From positions 16,925,933 through 16,989,932 of the forward strand of contig NC_049979.1 of assembly GCF_000003815.2 (NCBI RefSeq): a DNA stretch of 64,000 nt, written 5' to 3'. The notes beneath the pieces were generated by a model. The model searched no databases and was not told the DNA's origin. It saw only the letters and a list, made by a program, of their open reading frames with translations. The stretch comes from Branchiostoma floridae (Eukaryota; Chordata; Leptocardii; Amphioxiformes; Branchiostomatidae). The position numbers were made by a program, and so were the translations under genes. Shown here in pieces: positions 12,873-23,785 of the stretch (within the stretch, counting starts at the first letter, position 1; every line of letters begins with the position of its first letter).

Positions 12873-14268
12873 TTTATTCTAATGATGTTGCAAGAAGGTG
12901 GTCGAACTTTTTATAGTTTTTAGCCACACTATGCGCTTAAGCTTTTTTTCGCAACAAATATCTAAGGTCACGCCATAGGACGCAAACTGCCATAATACAT
13001 CTGCACTTTTGTAATGTAGCTTTGCATGCATGTTTTGCATACCATAATACCACAAAAGGACGATGCTATTATATGAATCGGACCAAGTATACATTATACA
13101 TGACAAAATTACTACTTTTGCTTAACCTGACGATTGTCTTTTAAGATACGAATGGTGCAATACTGTTTACTGTTGAACCATGAAGTCGTACGTAGAACTA
13201 AAAATTTGGATATTTTAACCGGGGAATCTGTTTTTAGTGCACCGATGTTCACGTCCACAAATGTCACAAGCCACAACAAATGAAGAACAGTAGTCAAGTT
13301 TACTTTTCGCGAATCATCGACATTTTCTTGCTACCAATTATGTTGTTTTCGTTCAGAATAATTCACTCTTTTTTTACTATTCATGTTCATGAATTCTTTA
13401 GTTGTCTTTAGGCACGTAGTCATTTGTTCCTGGTCCATGGTGTCTTCTATCATATGATTTACTAACCTACGTATAACGTCTTTCGTGAGACCAAAAAATT
13501 GACTGCTGAAACCTAAATAAAGAATGTCTGCACAAGGTTTAGTGTTCAATATATGTATAATGACGGGTCAACAGAACAGGAAAATCATTGACAAGGACAT
13601 GTTGCAACAGAATAGACTTGGTAAACATTCTTTTCCCGTAATAGCTATACTTACAGACATACATGGTATTTTACATTGTACTACTGATACTCCGAGTTGT
13701 GTTCTACTAAAGTTACGCTTTTACGTCCTTAAAGAAATTGAGCCAATGCATCTTACAAACATAATTTACTTTAAGAGACCTTGTGTATACAGTTTAGAGA
13801 ACGAAATAAGATCCAAGCTCCTACTACAGAAATAAACAATACTCCGGTCTGTCGTAGATTAAAATCTTTGATTCTCACCCACATCCCCATGCTCGTTCTT
13901 TTTACAACTTGGTCCCACAAATAGAAAGAATTATATTTCTGAACTTTTGAAGTTACACTTCTCAGACTTCTAAGTATACAGTCAACTTTTGACTTTGTCA
14001 ACATGTTTTCACGGCAAACATGACCTTCGAGCCTCACGATTATACACCCTTATGGGCGTTGGCATGCGCAATGCCTTTCTACACCACCTGAAAGAAAACA
14101 ATCCAGGTCAGCCCGTAATGTGCCGTCATGTTTATGAATCAGTGTTTCTTCGTACGGTTCTGAAAGGTCCCGCTTTCGATCACTACGTTTGGACTATAGA
14201 TCTCGTGAGATTGTGGTTATCACGTGGTTCTCATTTCTGGGGAGATTATACAAAAGAAAGCGAATGTT
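12873..14268 (-). other. Probable 3'UTR of Erg-B
   Basis: Downstream (minus-strand sense) of the Erg-B stop at 14269-14271. The first clear minus-strand AATAAA is at 12873-12878, giving a 3'UTR of about 1.4 kb. A plus-strand ORF of 140 codons (13989-14411) overlaps this UTR and the CDS end in antisense; I treat it as spurious. Confidence 0.45.
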
Positions 14269-14780
14269 TTAAGGGTAATAAGAACTTAGGTGTCCCGGAT
14301 GTGACGTCATGCCATGGTTCTGGTAGATGTTGGCCGCTGCTGTGGAGGACCAGTAGGAAGATGGCGACGCGAACAGGTTCGCAGAGGACGACGGGATATG
14401 TCCCCCCATGAAGTTCAGTTTGGGCCCGTGTGGGTACCCGGGCAGGTAGGACAGTTCTGTGTGGAACTTGTACGGGGAGGCAATACCGCCCGCCGCTGCC
14501 TGGGCAGCCTGGGCCAGTCCGTGGAAGTCAAACTTGTAGGCGTACCTCTTGCCGTGCACTTTGGTCATGATGTTCTTGTCGTAGTAGTAGCGCAGTGCGC
14601 GGCTGAGCTTGTCGTAGTTCATGTTGGGTTTGCTCTTGCGCTCCCCCCAGCGCCGCGCCACCTCGTCAGGGTCCGTCATCTTGAACTCGCCGTTGGTTCC
14701 CTCCCAGGTGATGCAGTTGGCGTTGGCGGCGTCAGACAAGAGCTCCAGGAGGAACTGCCACAGCTGGATCTGGCCTGAAC
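14269..14780 (-). CDS. ERG: ERG/FLI1-like ETS transcription factor (Erg-B), exon 5 of 5: ETS domain and C-terminus
   Basis: Last exon of the second ERG/FLI1-like gene, encoding residues 198-367 of my 367-aa model. It begins in phase 1 after the acceptor ctgccag (14781-14783) with [15 protein letters not shown]. The ETS domain runs from about residue 202 to 288, with [10 protein letters not shown], the helix [12 protein letters not shown] and [13 protein letters not shown]; all key DNA-contact residues are present. The tail is rich in Ala, Ser, Pro and Tyr and ends SSYYP before TAA. The whole CDS (33235-33472, 32500-32700, 31771-31839, 21257-21340, 14269-14780) sums to 1104 nt in frame with only phase-1 introns. 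At 367 aa it is shorter than vertebrate FLI1 (452 aa), chiefly because of a short N-terminus and no visible DPYQILGPTSS-type exon before the ETS exon. The first 277 bp, counting the acceptor cag, match Erg-A exactly. Confidence 0.96.
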
Positions 14781-14783
14781 CTG

Positions 14784-17700
14784 GCAGAAGAGAATTCCGT
14801 TACAGTAGATATTTTTACTAGCTGAGATCCTCTGTGTATCATTTGTAATTAAATCAATTTAGTTCTATTTTGACTAGTATTGAACAACTGAACAGTTATC
14901 CGTACATACAAATGTCCGTCGTTTGTAACGTGACCCCCTGGTACCGCTTTGCCCGGTAATGATGTTACCATAGTTACAGGACAGTTATTAGGGAGGTTTG
15001 AACTATAGGTCAACGACATCAAAAATAATCAACATATACTCCTTGCTTCCAAAATGTGATGTCATATTAAATCGACATACTAATAGACATCCATAGAATT
15101 CGATTTGATTGTTTTTACAGTCAATCGCTTTTTCTCATTTGATATCTGACTGACGACAACCAGTAAGAATGGGTTTCCTATCGAGCACTTGTATGTCATT
15201 GCCTCGTGGCGGGAGGAAGGTGACAGGATGCGAGGCTACCAAGGACGCATGTTTCAGCAGTTCACGTGGAGACGGCTTCCCGCTCCCCCCCGCCACGCGC
15301 GGCGATGACGCACAGCACCGCCTGGTAACAATCAGCCCGATAATGGTAATAGACACATTAATAAATACCCGGTAATTGACTCGTGATTTGTGAGGAAACG
15401 CATAACGAAGTTGGGATATTCCTATTCGAACTGTAGACAGAACCTATTTCCTAACAAGGACAATAGGTTCGTTGCTGAGCGACGAGGCCGTACGTGAAGT
15501 GGCGATTTCGGAGCCTAAAAGCTAGCAACTGAGGCGCCCAACAGAGTCGAAAATCACCTTACAGCCGAATGATGAATAATTGAATCGCTGATGTAGAGAG
15601 AAGAACACACGACAGACGTTTGTCTAAGCACACTCCAAACGCTGAAACTGTTTGGAAATGCGGCATCGGGTTATGTGTTGTGCGGAAACCTTCCACCGAT
15701 GGCGACAAGAGCCCTTGCCCTCTCCGCTCTCAGGAAAAAATGACTGAACGGCCCCAAATCAAGAGCCTTGCTATCAAACAGGGGAATTGAAAAAAGCATC
15801 TTTCAATCAGAAGGCACTTGTTTTCCTCCGGTCTTGGCGGAAGTACTAGATGGAAAATCAGCAAATCAATCTTATAAGTGCAAGGATCAAATTCTCGCTG
15901 GAGGGGACGTGAAGCGCACAGACATGTATTTCAAAGGCTGGTACGGTGAATATGGTTTCCGATGGTAGTGGAGACAATCTTTGAAAACTACACCATCCTT
16001 TGGTGTACATCCGTATTTTGGAAGTACACAATCCTTGATAAACATAGACAGATTAAAAACGTCTCCATTTATGATGGTACAAATGAGGTACCTTTAAGCC
16101 TTCCTCTGTGCCGACAGGTACCTGATAATGCCGAGGATATCACAGTCAATAGCAAACTCCATCTACTTATGGTACGTATCAAGGCAATTCTCTCAGAAAT
16201 GGAAACACTAGACTAACATTAGTAACAAACAAAATCTGTGACCTGAAATCTGGTTGTTGTTATTCTATAAGAACACCATCACGGCATTAACGTTACATAG
16301 TTTGTAGGGATATTTTTACCTCTTCCATGCAAGACCCTTTTCCTTAGTATGGTATTACTTTACGAAGACATGCATTGATGTTTCCTTCTGGCAGGTATGA
16401 TAATGACGTTTTTGTAGTTTCTTGTTATTGGAGGGCTTTGAAACAGAACACCGCGCTTTCAGCACCAAGGCCAGGCCATATGGCAGCTACGAGTAGGGCA
16501 TGCCGGCATAAAGAGTGTTTCAGCAGCACAGAAAGCTATCCAATGCCGTGTAAGCAACCGTTATAACAGTTTTTGTTTCCTGCCGGAGTACACAGGGATA
16601 GTGTTTCAGCACTAGGGACAGAGCACACAAATTACTCCATTTTACCGTTTGTATCATGAAGGAGGTTTCAATCAGATTGTTTTTACCATAAAAAAAGAAT
16701 TCCATTGTGAGTTCATTATCTGATTACTAGCCATCTGATTTATATATAGCACTTGGTTAGTCAGCTGTGGATTATTTCAGACCATATCATCAATTTCTGT
16801 GCATTTCTTACACCCATTTGTAATAACTCCAAAGCTCCTCCAGTCACACACACTAGTGCGAATCCTGTACCCACCAACATTTAGAGGCTGGAAAAATACG
16901 TTTACACCAATATCCGGATGACAAAGACACTATTTCTCCCCCGTTTATTTCATAAGGTACCCCTTATTACCGTTAATCCACAGGACCGGAACTCATAGCC
17001 TGAGGAGGATACACCATATATGGTTAGCTACATCCTCTCCCAGCGTTTTCCTGTTTTTTCTTTTCGTGTGTTTTCACTTTTGCACCGTAACATAAGTCAT
17101 AAGGCACCACGTGTTACATGTTATGTAAGCTCACCCTTGAGTATGGTTAACTGGCTGTAAGAAAGAATAAATGCTCAAATACGTATGTAGTGAATAAATC
17201 TTTTGGCTCCTATACCGAATAACACCCAGCCAATGGTATCGTCAAATCATATCCGATGGAGAAAAATGTCAAGCACTGTTCAGAGAAACAACAAGTCAGG
17301 GGCACAAGTAACATTGCTTGACTTGTGTCCACCTTGATGTGGCTTTGTGGAGAACAAAAAATAACATCCATCCCTTGATTTCGGAGAGTCAAAATGTTAC
17401 ACAAATGATAGGAAATGAAGTTCCTTTCTCTATCAATTATTTGATTCACAAGGCATGTTCAGTTTTTTCACCAAACTTTAAACTCACACATAATAACATT
17501 AATTATTAAAACATTGCACTGCCAAAGGAGCAGTCAGGGGTGTTCAGACATTATTGCCGGGCACGAAAACAATTTGGTCTGGGCGCGTTCACAACCATGG
17601 AGATAAAGGTCAAATAAGGTCCCCGTGTAAAGATTGGAAGGTCAAGACATTCTCAGAAGAGTGCCATTATAGACGTAGAAACGAAATCAAATTTACCATT

Positions 17701-20700
17701 TGAAAAGCGTAGGATAATCACCCACGACCATGCAAATAAAGTAAGAATGACCCAGTCGAGGTGGAGAGAGAGAATGGACACACTGGTGTCAAAACGTTCG
17801 AGCGGCGTTATGGTCAAGTTGCTGACCAAAGAATAGGCTTTAAAACCGTCTTGCCTCGCCGTTTTCATTTTCTGGATGAATTGGCGGTCTCATTTTTAGA
17901 ATGATAATAGGAAATATGCATTCAGGTTTGTGGATTATATCCCAAAACTGAACTGTTCTTGTACAGTTTTAGAGAACAACCAAAAGATAACCGTGCTGTA
18001 CAACTGATGTGCGTGTAAATCTAGATAATGCAAAGCCCTGTGACCCGCGTGGAAAGAGATGGTACGTGGTGTTTTTTTTATTCTTAGGTCCCTTATCTAT
18101 TCAGCATATTTTTATTTTATAGTTGTTACCAATTCTACCACCGTTTGAACCCCGTAGAGGGTTGACTAACGCTACCCATCGATCTGCACAAGTTTATTAA
18201 CCGGTCTCTACCTTTAAAGAATATTGACAATTCAGATAGAACTTCGTATAGTACGTATGTATCTCTATTTCAGAGTCTCTATGACCAGTTTTCTATCCTG
18301 AAAAAATCGTTTTGTGGAGTTTGTTGGGCACTCAGTATTGATGTAATGAAAATGCAATGAATGTATGACAAAATCACGACTATCCATTCTGTTTATTTTG
18401 CTCTCTAGCATGAATTCTGCCTCGCTCATTAGCGTTTCACGTACATGCCCCACTCCAGGACAGATGGCTGGGCACCATGGTTACATGTCTGTTGATATGA
18501 TTACTATAGGAAGCAGTAGTGTACGTACCTTGGCTGCACAGCCGACTGGTGATGGGTGCGAACAGCTGGTACGGATCTGTCACTGTACCGGGAGAGAAAC
18601 AAACAAACGGATCGTTCAAGTTTACTACATTACTCGTGCATCCGCTACCTTTATATGATGAATATATTTACGTCCTGTATAGACCATAACCCCCAACAAG
18701 ACAATTATGCTCGCAGTTTAAAAGCCTTTGTATCTTTCTGATGTATCCCTTTGGAGTGGAATTTATATTTCGTTTCAATTTGAGATGTTTGAGTGTTTCC
18801 TTATGCTTAGGCCTTGCAGTCACCCACCGTAACAACTCTATAGCAGCCAACATAGTAGCTGCCTGTGTAAAGCCCTAGAACTTTCCTATTTACGCAACAT
18901 GTCAATGAAACACAAATTGAGCGGATGGAGAACGTTACGAAACAGAAATATACGGGGATAGATGTGGTCCGCACCTGTTCATATGAACAAAAAAGGATGC
19001 AAACACTCTCTGGGTGAAATAATGAGGAAATGGGAAAAAATTATTTTGATAGAGTTAGCTTCATGATGAGGAATATTGCCAAATCACGAAGCCCGATTTG
19101 GTAATAGTGCATACCATTATACAATGCTGAAAAAAGGATGCTCTCATTACAGTGGAACTGACGTTAAGTAAGGTACGAATGTTGATAGACACTAGTGTGT
19201 AGTATTGCCAAGAATAGTATCAAGTATGAGATGCTAATGTCGAGAAGTATGCGCTTCATTGTTGTTACGAAACACTCGACTTCATTTGCGAAGAAATATG
19301 AAGATTTTATATCAAAGACCCTCAAGTCGGAATCGAATTCTTTGGCATCGAATTCACTAGTGTTTGAAGTCTTAGAAACAAGAACGAAAAAATGCTGCAA
19401 AATCCACATAAAATGATACTTTTCTTACCCCTTTTTTGTCAAAACGAAAATATTGCTTCCTCTGTAATCATATTTGGCTTCAAACGAATAAAAAACGACG
19501 AATATTTTTGAAAAGAAATATATTCTAGATGTCGGTTTATCTCTTCGTCCCCATTTCTTGTCAATAAAATGCACCAACGATTGATCCACAGAAAGTGGTC
19601 ATTAAAGAAAATTTGATGATTGTTTTGTTGATTGTGGTTGTTCCTGGGATCGCCAAACGTCCGCGTTGTGCCCCACAGCACGTCACAGATGTCCAAACGT
19701 GTCGGCCTACCCCTGTTTGGCTGCTATCAGTCTACAACATTAACCCATAGTGCTGCTTCAAGATACAGCTATAGATTTATCGGGGTCGGACGGACCGGAT
19801 TCCTTTATCTTCTGTCAGGAAATGGGCGTTGAGAGAAAGGCCGTGTTCTTTGCCCTCCTCAAGAGCATACATCAGCCCCGACATCCTGCTCAAGTGAAGA
19901 GACCTTCCTGTACGTCTGACATCTACTAATTTGATCAAAGATGAGAGCAGAGGAGGTGAGAAAAAGGCGCGTGTGTGCGTGTGCGTGTGTTACCTTGCAT
20001 GTTCCTTGTCTGTGCATGCACACTGGCTACATCGACTACTGGCTTGGTGACGGAGTGGATAGACGGCGCTGAGAAGTCTGGGTGGATAAATAAGAGAAAA
20101 AAGAAAGGAAGGGAAACGTTAATGTGGAAAATTCTCCCTGACAGATAAGGGTAGGAAAATGTCATATAGCGGTTGCGACTCGCGGCGGTGAGAAAGCGCG
20201 GCACCTATTGTTCCCTGCGCGCTAGAGATAAGCCGTTTTTCTATTGAAGGCGGTTTATGAACGACAGGCACGACTGCTCTGTGCTCGGGCGATAATTGCT
20301 CGTGTGGACTGAGATAAGGCGGAGAGCTACGAGCAGTATTCACTGCCCGGGAAGATAAAGTGTTCAGGGGATGTGCGCGGAAAGCTGAGACAAACATTCG
20401 GCTTTGATGCGGCCAGGAACGGCACGGGGCCGTTGTCTACCTTTCATGTGGGGCCACTTGAACATGACCGAGTCCCGACGACAGTCGGAAATTCCGCCGC
20501 TGACCCTTAGTTCCGCCGCCAAATCGTCGCCTTTCAGGGCGTTTTGTCTCCGTCTTCCCTCTCTATCAAGGACTGCCGGGTAGAAAATACCCACTGTAAA
20601 TGGCGATCGTTTCTTAACTTGGGAAGAGGTTAGTTACTTTTGGCCCTACCGTAAAATTACAGCAGTCTCAAAAGCGCTACTACAGGATATCGGGAACTCA

Positions 20701-21256
20701 TTGGCGCTCCTTACGGCGGGCTGGAGAGATAGCTGGCGGGCAGGAAATACGTGTGACTTCCCAGGTCACGGGCCGGGCAGAATCAGCCACCACGCGATTC
20801 ACGGGCTGTACAGAGGGTACTGTTGCCTCTACAAAATACAGATACTAAATTTGAGGTCATTCAGGGCAGTTGTTTCGCCCTGCCTCTCTGTTCTTTAAGG
20901 GGAATTTTAGGGACTAAAGGTAGAGCTAACTGGTGTATGCGAAAATCGGCCATGCCACAACAAAACAACAAAATGTAACGCACATCATTCTAAGCAAAGA
21001 AACAGAAGAGCTGACACCATGACCTACACAACCTCACGATATTCGTCCGATAGAAATATCAGAATTGGTTCAGAATCGAGCGGGCGTGGTGGAGATTTTC
21101 AAGTAGCGGACTCAAACAACAAAGCGCGACCATGGCCTTTTGTAGGTTCCACTGCAGCTAACGCTATTTTCTATGGATATTTTAACGGTAACCATGATAT
21201 GCATGCTTGCTTGGCAAAGTGAGAGGAAACTGCTACATTGTGTGAGAGATTCTTAC
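14784..21256 (-). other. Erg-B intron 4
   Basis: About 6.5 kb between the linker exon and the ETS exon. I searched the minus strand for the short exon that in vertebrate ERG/FLI1 encodes DPYQILGPTSSRLAN and did not find it. The 20.1-20.6 kb part is GC-richer and carries GATA-type sites. Otherwise no features were seen. Confidence 0.6.
20130..20600. promoter_or_regulatory. Candidate intronic enhancer with repeated GATA cores
   Basis: Inside Erg-B intron 4. GATA cores occur as agagataagcc at 20224 and tgagataaggcgg at about 20309, plus further gat/aaa-type cores. The 26-bp stretch 20224-20249 matches 9432-9457 at 23 of 26 positions. GATA-rich intronic enhancers are known for vertebrate Erg and Fli1; the assignment here is by analogy only. 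Confidence 0.4.
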
Positions 21257-21340
21257 CTTTCTCTGAGGTGGCGGGGCCTGCCTGCGCGTTCCATCCCCCC
21301 GCCGCCTGCCGCTCTCTCATCAGGCACTCGTACGACGGAT
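21257..21340 (-). CDS. ERG: Erg-B exon 4 (linker)
   Basis: An 84-bp exon in minus sense, flanked by acceptor ttcccgtag and donor AAAG|gtaaga. It is phase 1 to phase 1 and encodes residues 170-197, beginning DPSYECLMRERQAAGGW. FLI1 has DPSYDS and ERG has LPYEPPRRSAW at the same place between PNT and ETS domains, so DPSYE is a good family marker. It joins the 31771-31839 exon upstream (N-D junction codon gAT) and the ETS exon downstream (K-G junction codon gGT). The overlapping plus-strand ORF is a shadow. Confidence 0.87.
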
Positions 21341-22005
21341 CTACGGGAAAAACAAGAAAATATCAAACATGAAATGCGTCCTACGTTATAACGAATGAAG
21401 ACATCATCTAAAGTACGTGTGGAGAGGACCGGAGCCCGTAAAGGTTGGGGATTACATACAGCGGTAGCGTGTGCGTCATGTAGGACTAAAGGAAGCAGAG
21501 ATATGGGGATTCTCTCGGGGTAACTGCGCGTCGACGGGGATAAATGAAGCGTAAATTACAAACGTAAATTACATTGCATTAACAGAAAAAAAAACAAGAA
21601 AAACACCAATACGTGTATGTGATATAAACATTAGGTTCTACACATTGTCCCCGAGGCTTGGGAAATAGCCACCTGTCTCCACAGTGGAAACCTTCGGGCG
21701 TAGGGTTAAGCGTGTTCAGAGAAAAAACTAGCGAAGACGGGGTCGCAAAGGGATAAATGATTACAGGACAAAATATCATTTTTACCGGCGAGAAACATCG
21801 GTATACTGAAGGCGCAACGATGGTGACTGTAGCAGTCGGATGACACTGAAGCTTTGAGTAAAGACATCTATGTAGACCTGGGCGGCAGCTGCCCGTGACC
21901 GCTACCCTGTCGTCTGTCTGTCTCGGCTCGCCTGTCTGCGACCTGCTCGTCAGTAGCACAGTTTACTCTACACGACTCCGATCTGCGCCGCGCGGGGTCT
22001 ACCTG

Positions 22006-22260
22006 GCAATATTACATTTCCTCTGTGGATATAAAGAGGCGATGGAGGGGCCCGAGGGCCTTTTTCATTGAGAGGAACTGCAATCGCTGTTGACAATAAC
22101 AGTGAGAGGCGGATTATGCGGCGTGCACGCCGACCAATGGGGTGTCAGTAGGCTAATTATCACGCCCGCCCAGAACACAACATCCGTGTCGGATGGAGGG
22201 GAAGCTGGGGGGGAGATGGGCTCCCTCCCTGGGTCAAGTTAAGTTTCCACACCGCTCAGC
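22006..22260. promoter_or_regulatory. Short GC-rich intronic block with TTTCC motif
   Basis: Inside Erg-B intron 3. Contains atttcctctgtggat at 22016-22030, which matches atttcctctgcggat at 9501-9515 with one difference, each preceded by a similar gc..attac string. Possible ETS-type sites. Function unknown. Confidence 0.3.
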
Positions 22261-23047
22261 ACCGCAGTCACAATTCTGTACAATATGCAACTTTCAGTGA
22301 GCTTTAAATGTCTACATCCCAGCTAGCCATTACATTTATGAACATAACGTGTCACTAAAACATATGTGTATTTGTAAAGATGCCCAACTGATTGGTACTT
22401 ATTTGCCGGTTAGCTAGCTAGTTAGTTACTGTAGTTAGTTAGTTACACATCTGGTGATACAGTTATCAGCCCTCCCTGCGGGCGGCTTCTGTGCGTGAAG
22501 CCTGGTGCACAACTTTCAGACATGTTCCACGGTTCAGCATCGTCCACACAGCCGCGGTCTTGGTGTTCCAAACCTCACAGCTCAAAGTATGAAACCAACA
22601 TGTTAAGGCTTGAATTGACAAATTGCTGTGCCCTGTTAACATAGCATGTCAGTTTAGTACGACAGGTATGTCTTATTGGCCTTATTCACATCCGTTTTTC
22701 TACACCAAGGCTGAGAAAAAGTATGAAGGTTTCGCACGAACCTCCCGATTACAACACACAGCCTGTCCAGACTACACACTTTCTGACAGAGTATTCTGTA
22801 TGAGAAACTATGCCATTGTTATCCTCAACGTGTTCTTGCAATCCTCTAAATTATAGTTGTTCGATTTTTGATTCAGTATCTTTACAGAAACCTTCAGTGG
22901 CATGTATATCATGTATCTAGAAATAAACATTGCGCTGTGGGCAATGTCATAATTCTAAAAGAGATTTTGTACAATTCCATTTGACGAGGTTCAAAGTAGA
23001 GGCGAAAATTATGTACTTATACATCGATACGAGTCTGGCTTCCGTCT

Positions 23048-23785
23048 GTCTAATAGGACGTGAAAATATGATTTTATGAAGAAGCGTCCGTGCTCAAAAT
23101 ATAATCACACCGTATCATATTTACTTGTAATTAAAAGAAAACCCTTCTTAAGTGACCCGTGTAGGTGTAGGTGTAGGTAATTTGAAATATTGATGTGATG
23201 ATCTGTGCAATATGTGCTATATTTCCGTGATTAGTTTGACACATGGCAGAGGATGTCACGTCAATGACCGGGCAATTTGCAGGTTTGGTTTCTTCTCGTC
23301 AATAGACAAGAGAAGATCATATTGTACCCATCCCTTCCGACTAATGTAGTTACAGTCTAAACTATTAGACCTGGTGTGGGTTGACGTCATAAGACAGGAC
23401 ACTGGCGAGTTGGTTCACATTTGTCCAATCGGACGTGCAAATATAATTTCATAAAACATCGCCCCGTGCTTGAAATCTAATCACATCGTATTATATTTAC
23501 TTGTGATTAAAAGAAACCCCTTCTTATGTGACCCGTGTAGGTAGTTTGAAATACTAATGTAATGATCCGTGCAATATGTGCTATATTTCTGTTATTAGAT
23601 CGGCACATGACAGAGGGTGTCACGCCAATGACCGGAGAATTTGCAGGTTTGGTTTCTTCTCGTCAATAGACAAGAGAAGATCATATTGTACCCATCCCTT
23701 CCGACTAATGTAGTTACAGTCTAAACTATTAGACCTGGTGTGGGTTGACGTCATAAGACAGGACACTGGCGAGTTGGTTAACTTT
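23048..23785. repeat. Tandem duplication, two copies of a ~375 bp unit
   Basis: Unit 1 (about 23048-23422) and unit 2 (about 23423-23785) are direct repeats in Erg-B intron 3. The first half of the units has diverged (gtctaataggacgtg versus gtccaatcggacgtg, with a gtgtag expansion in unit 1). The second half, from aatttgcaggtttgg to the end gcgagttggtt, looks identical. It includes an imperfect hairpin around ttctcgtcaatagacaagagaa. No coding content. Confidence 0.92.

Noticed and set aside
14314-14821. Plus-strand ORFs opposite the Erg-B ETS exon, and the similar minus-strand ones opposite Erg-A
   Set aside because: Antisense shadows of a GC-rich conserved exon; the same shadow appears at both paralogues.
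18061-19430. ORFs in AT-rich Erg-B intron 4
   Set aside because: Composition-driven; no phase-1 exon signals and no similarity to ERG linker peptides.
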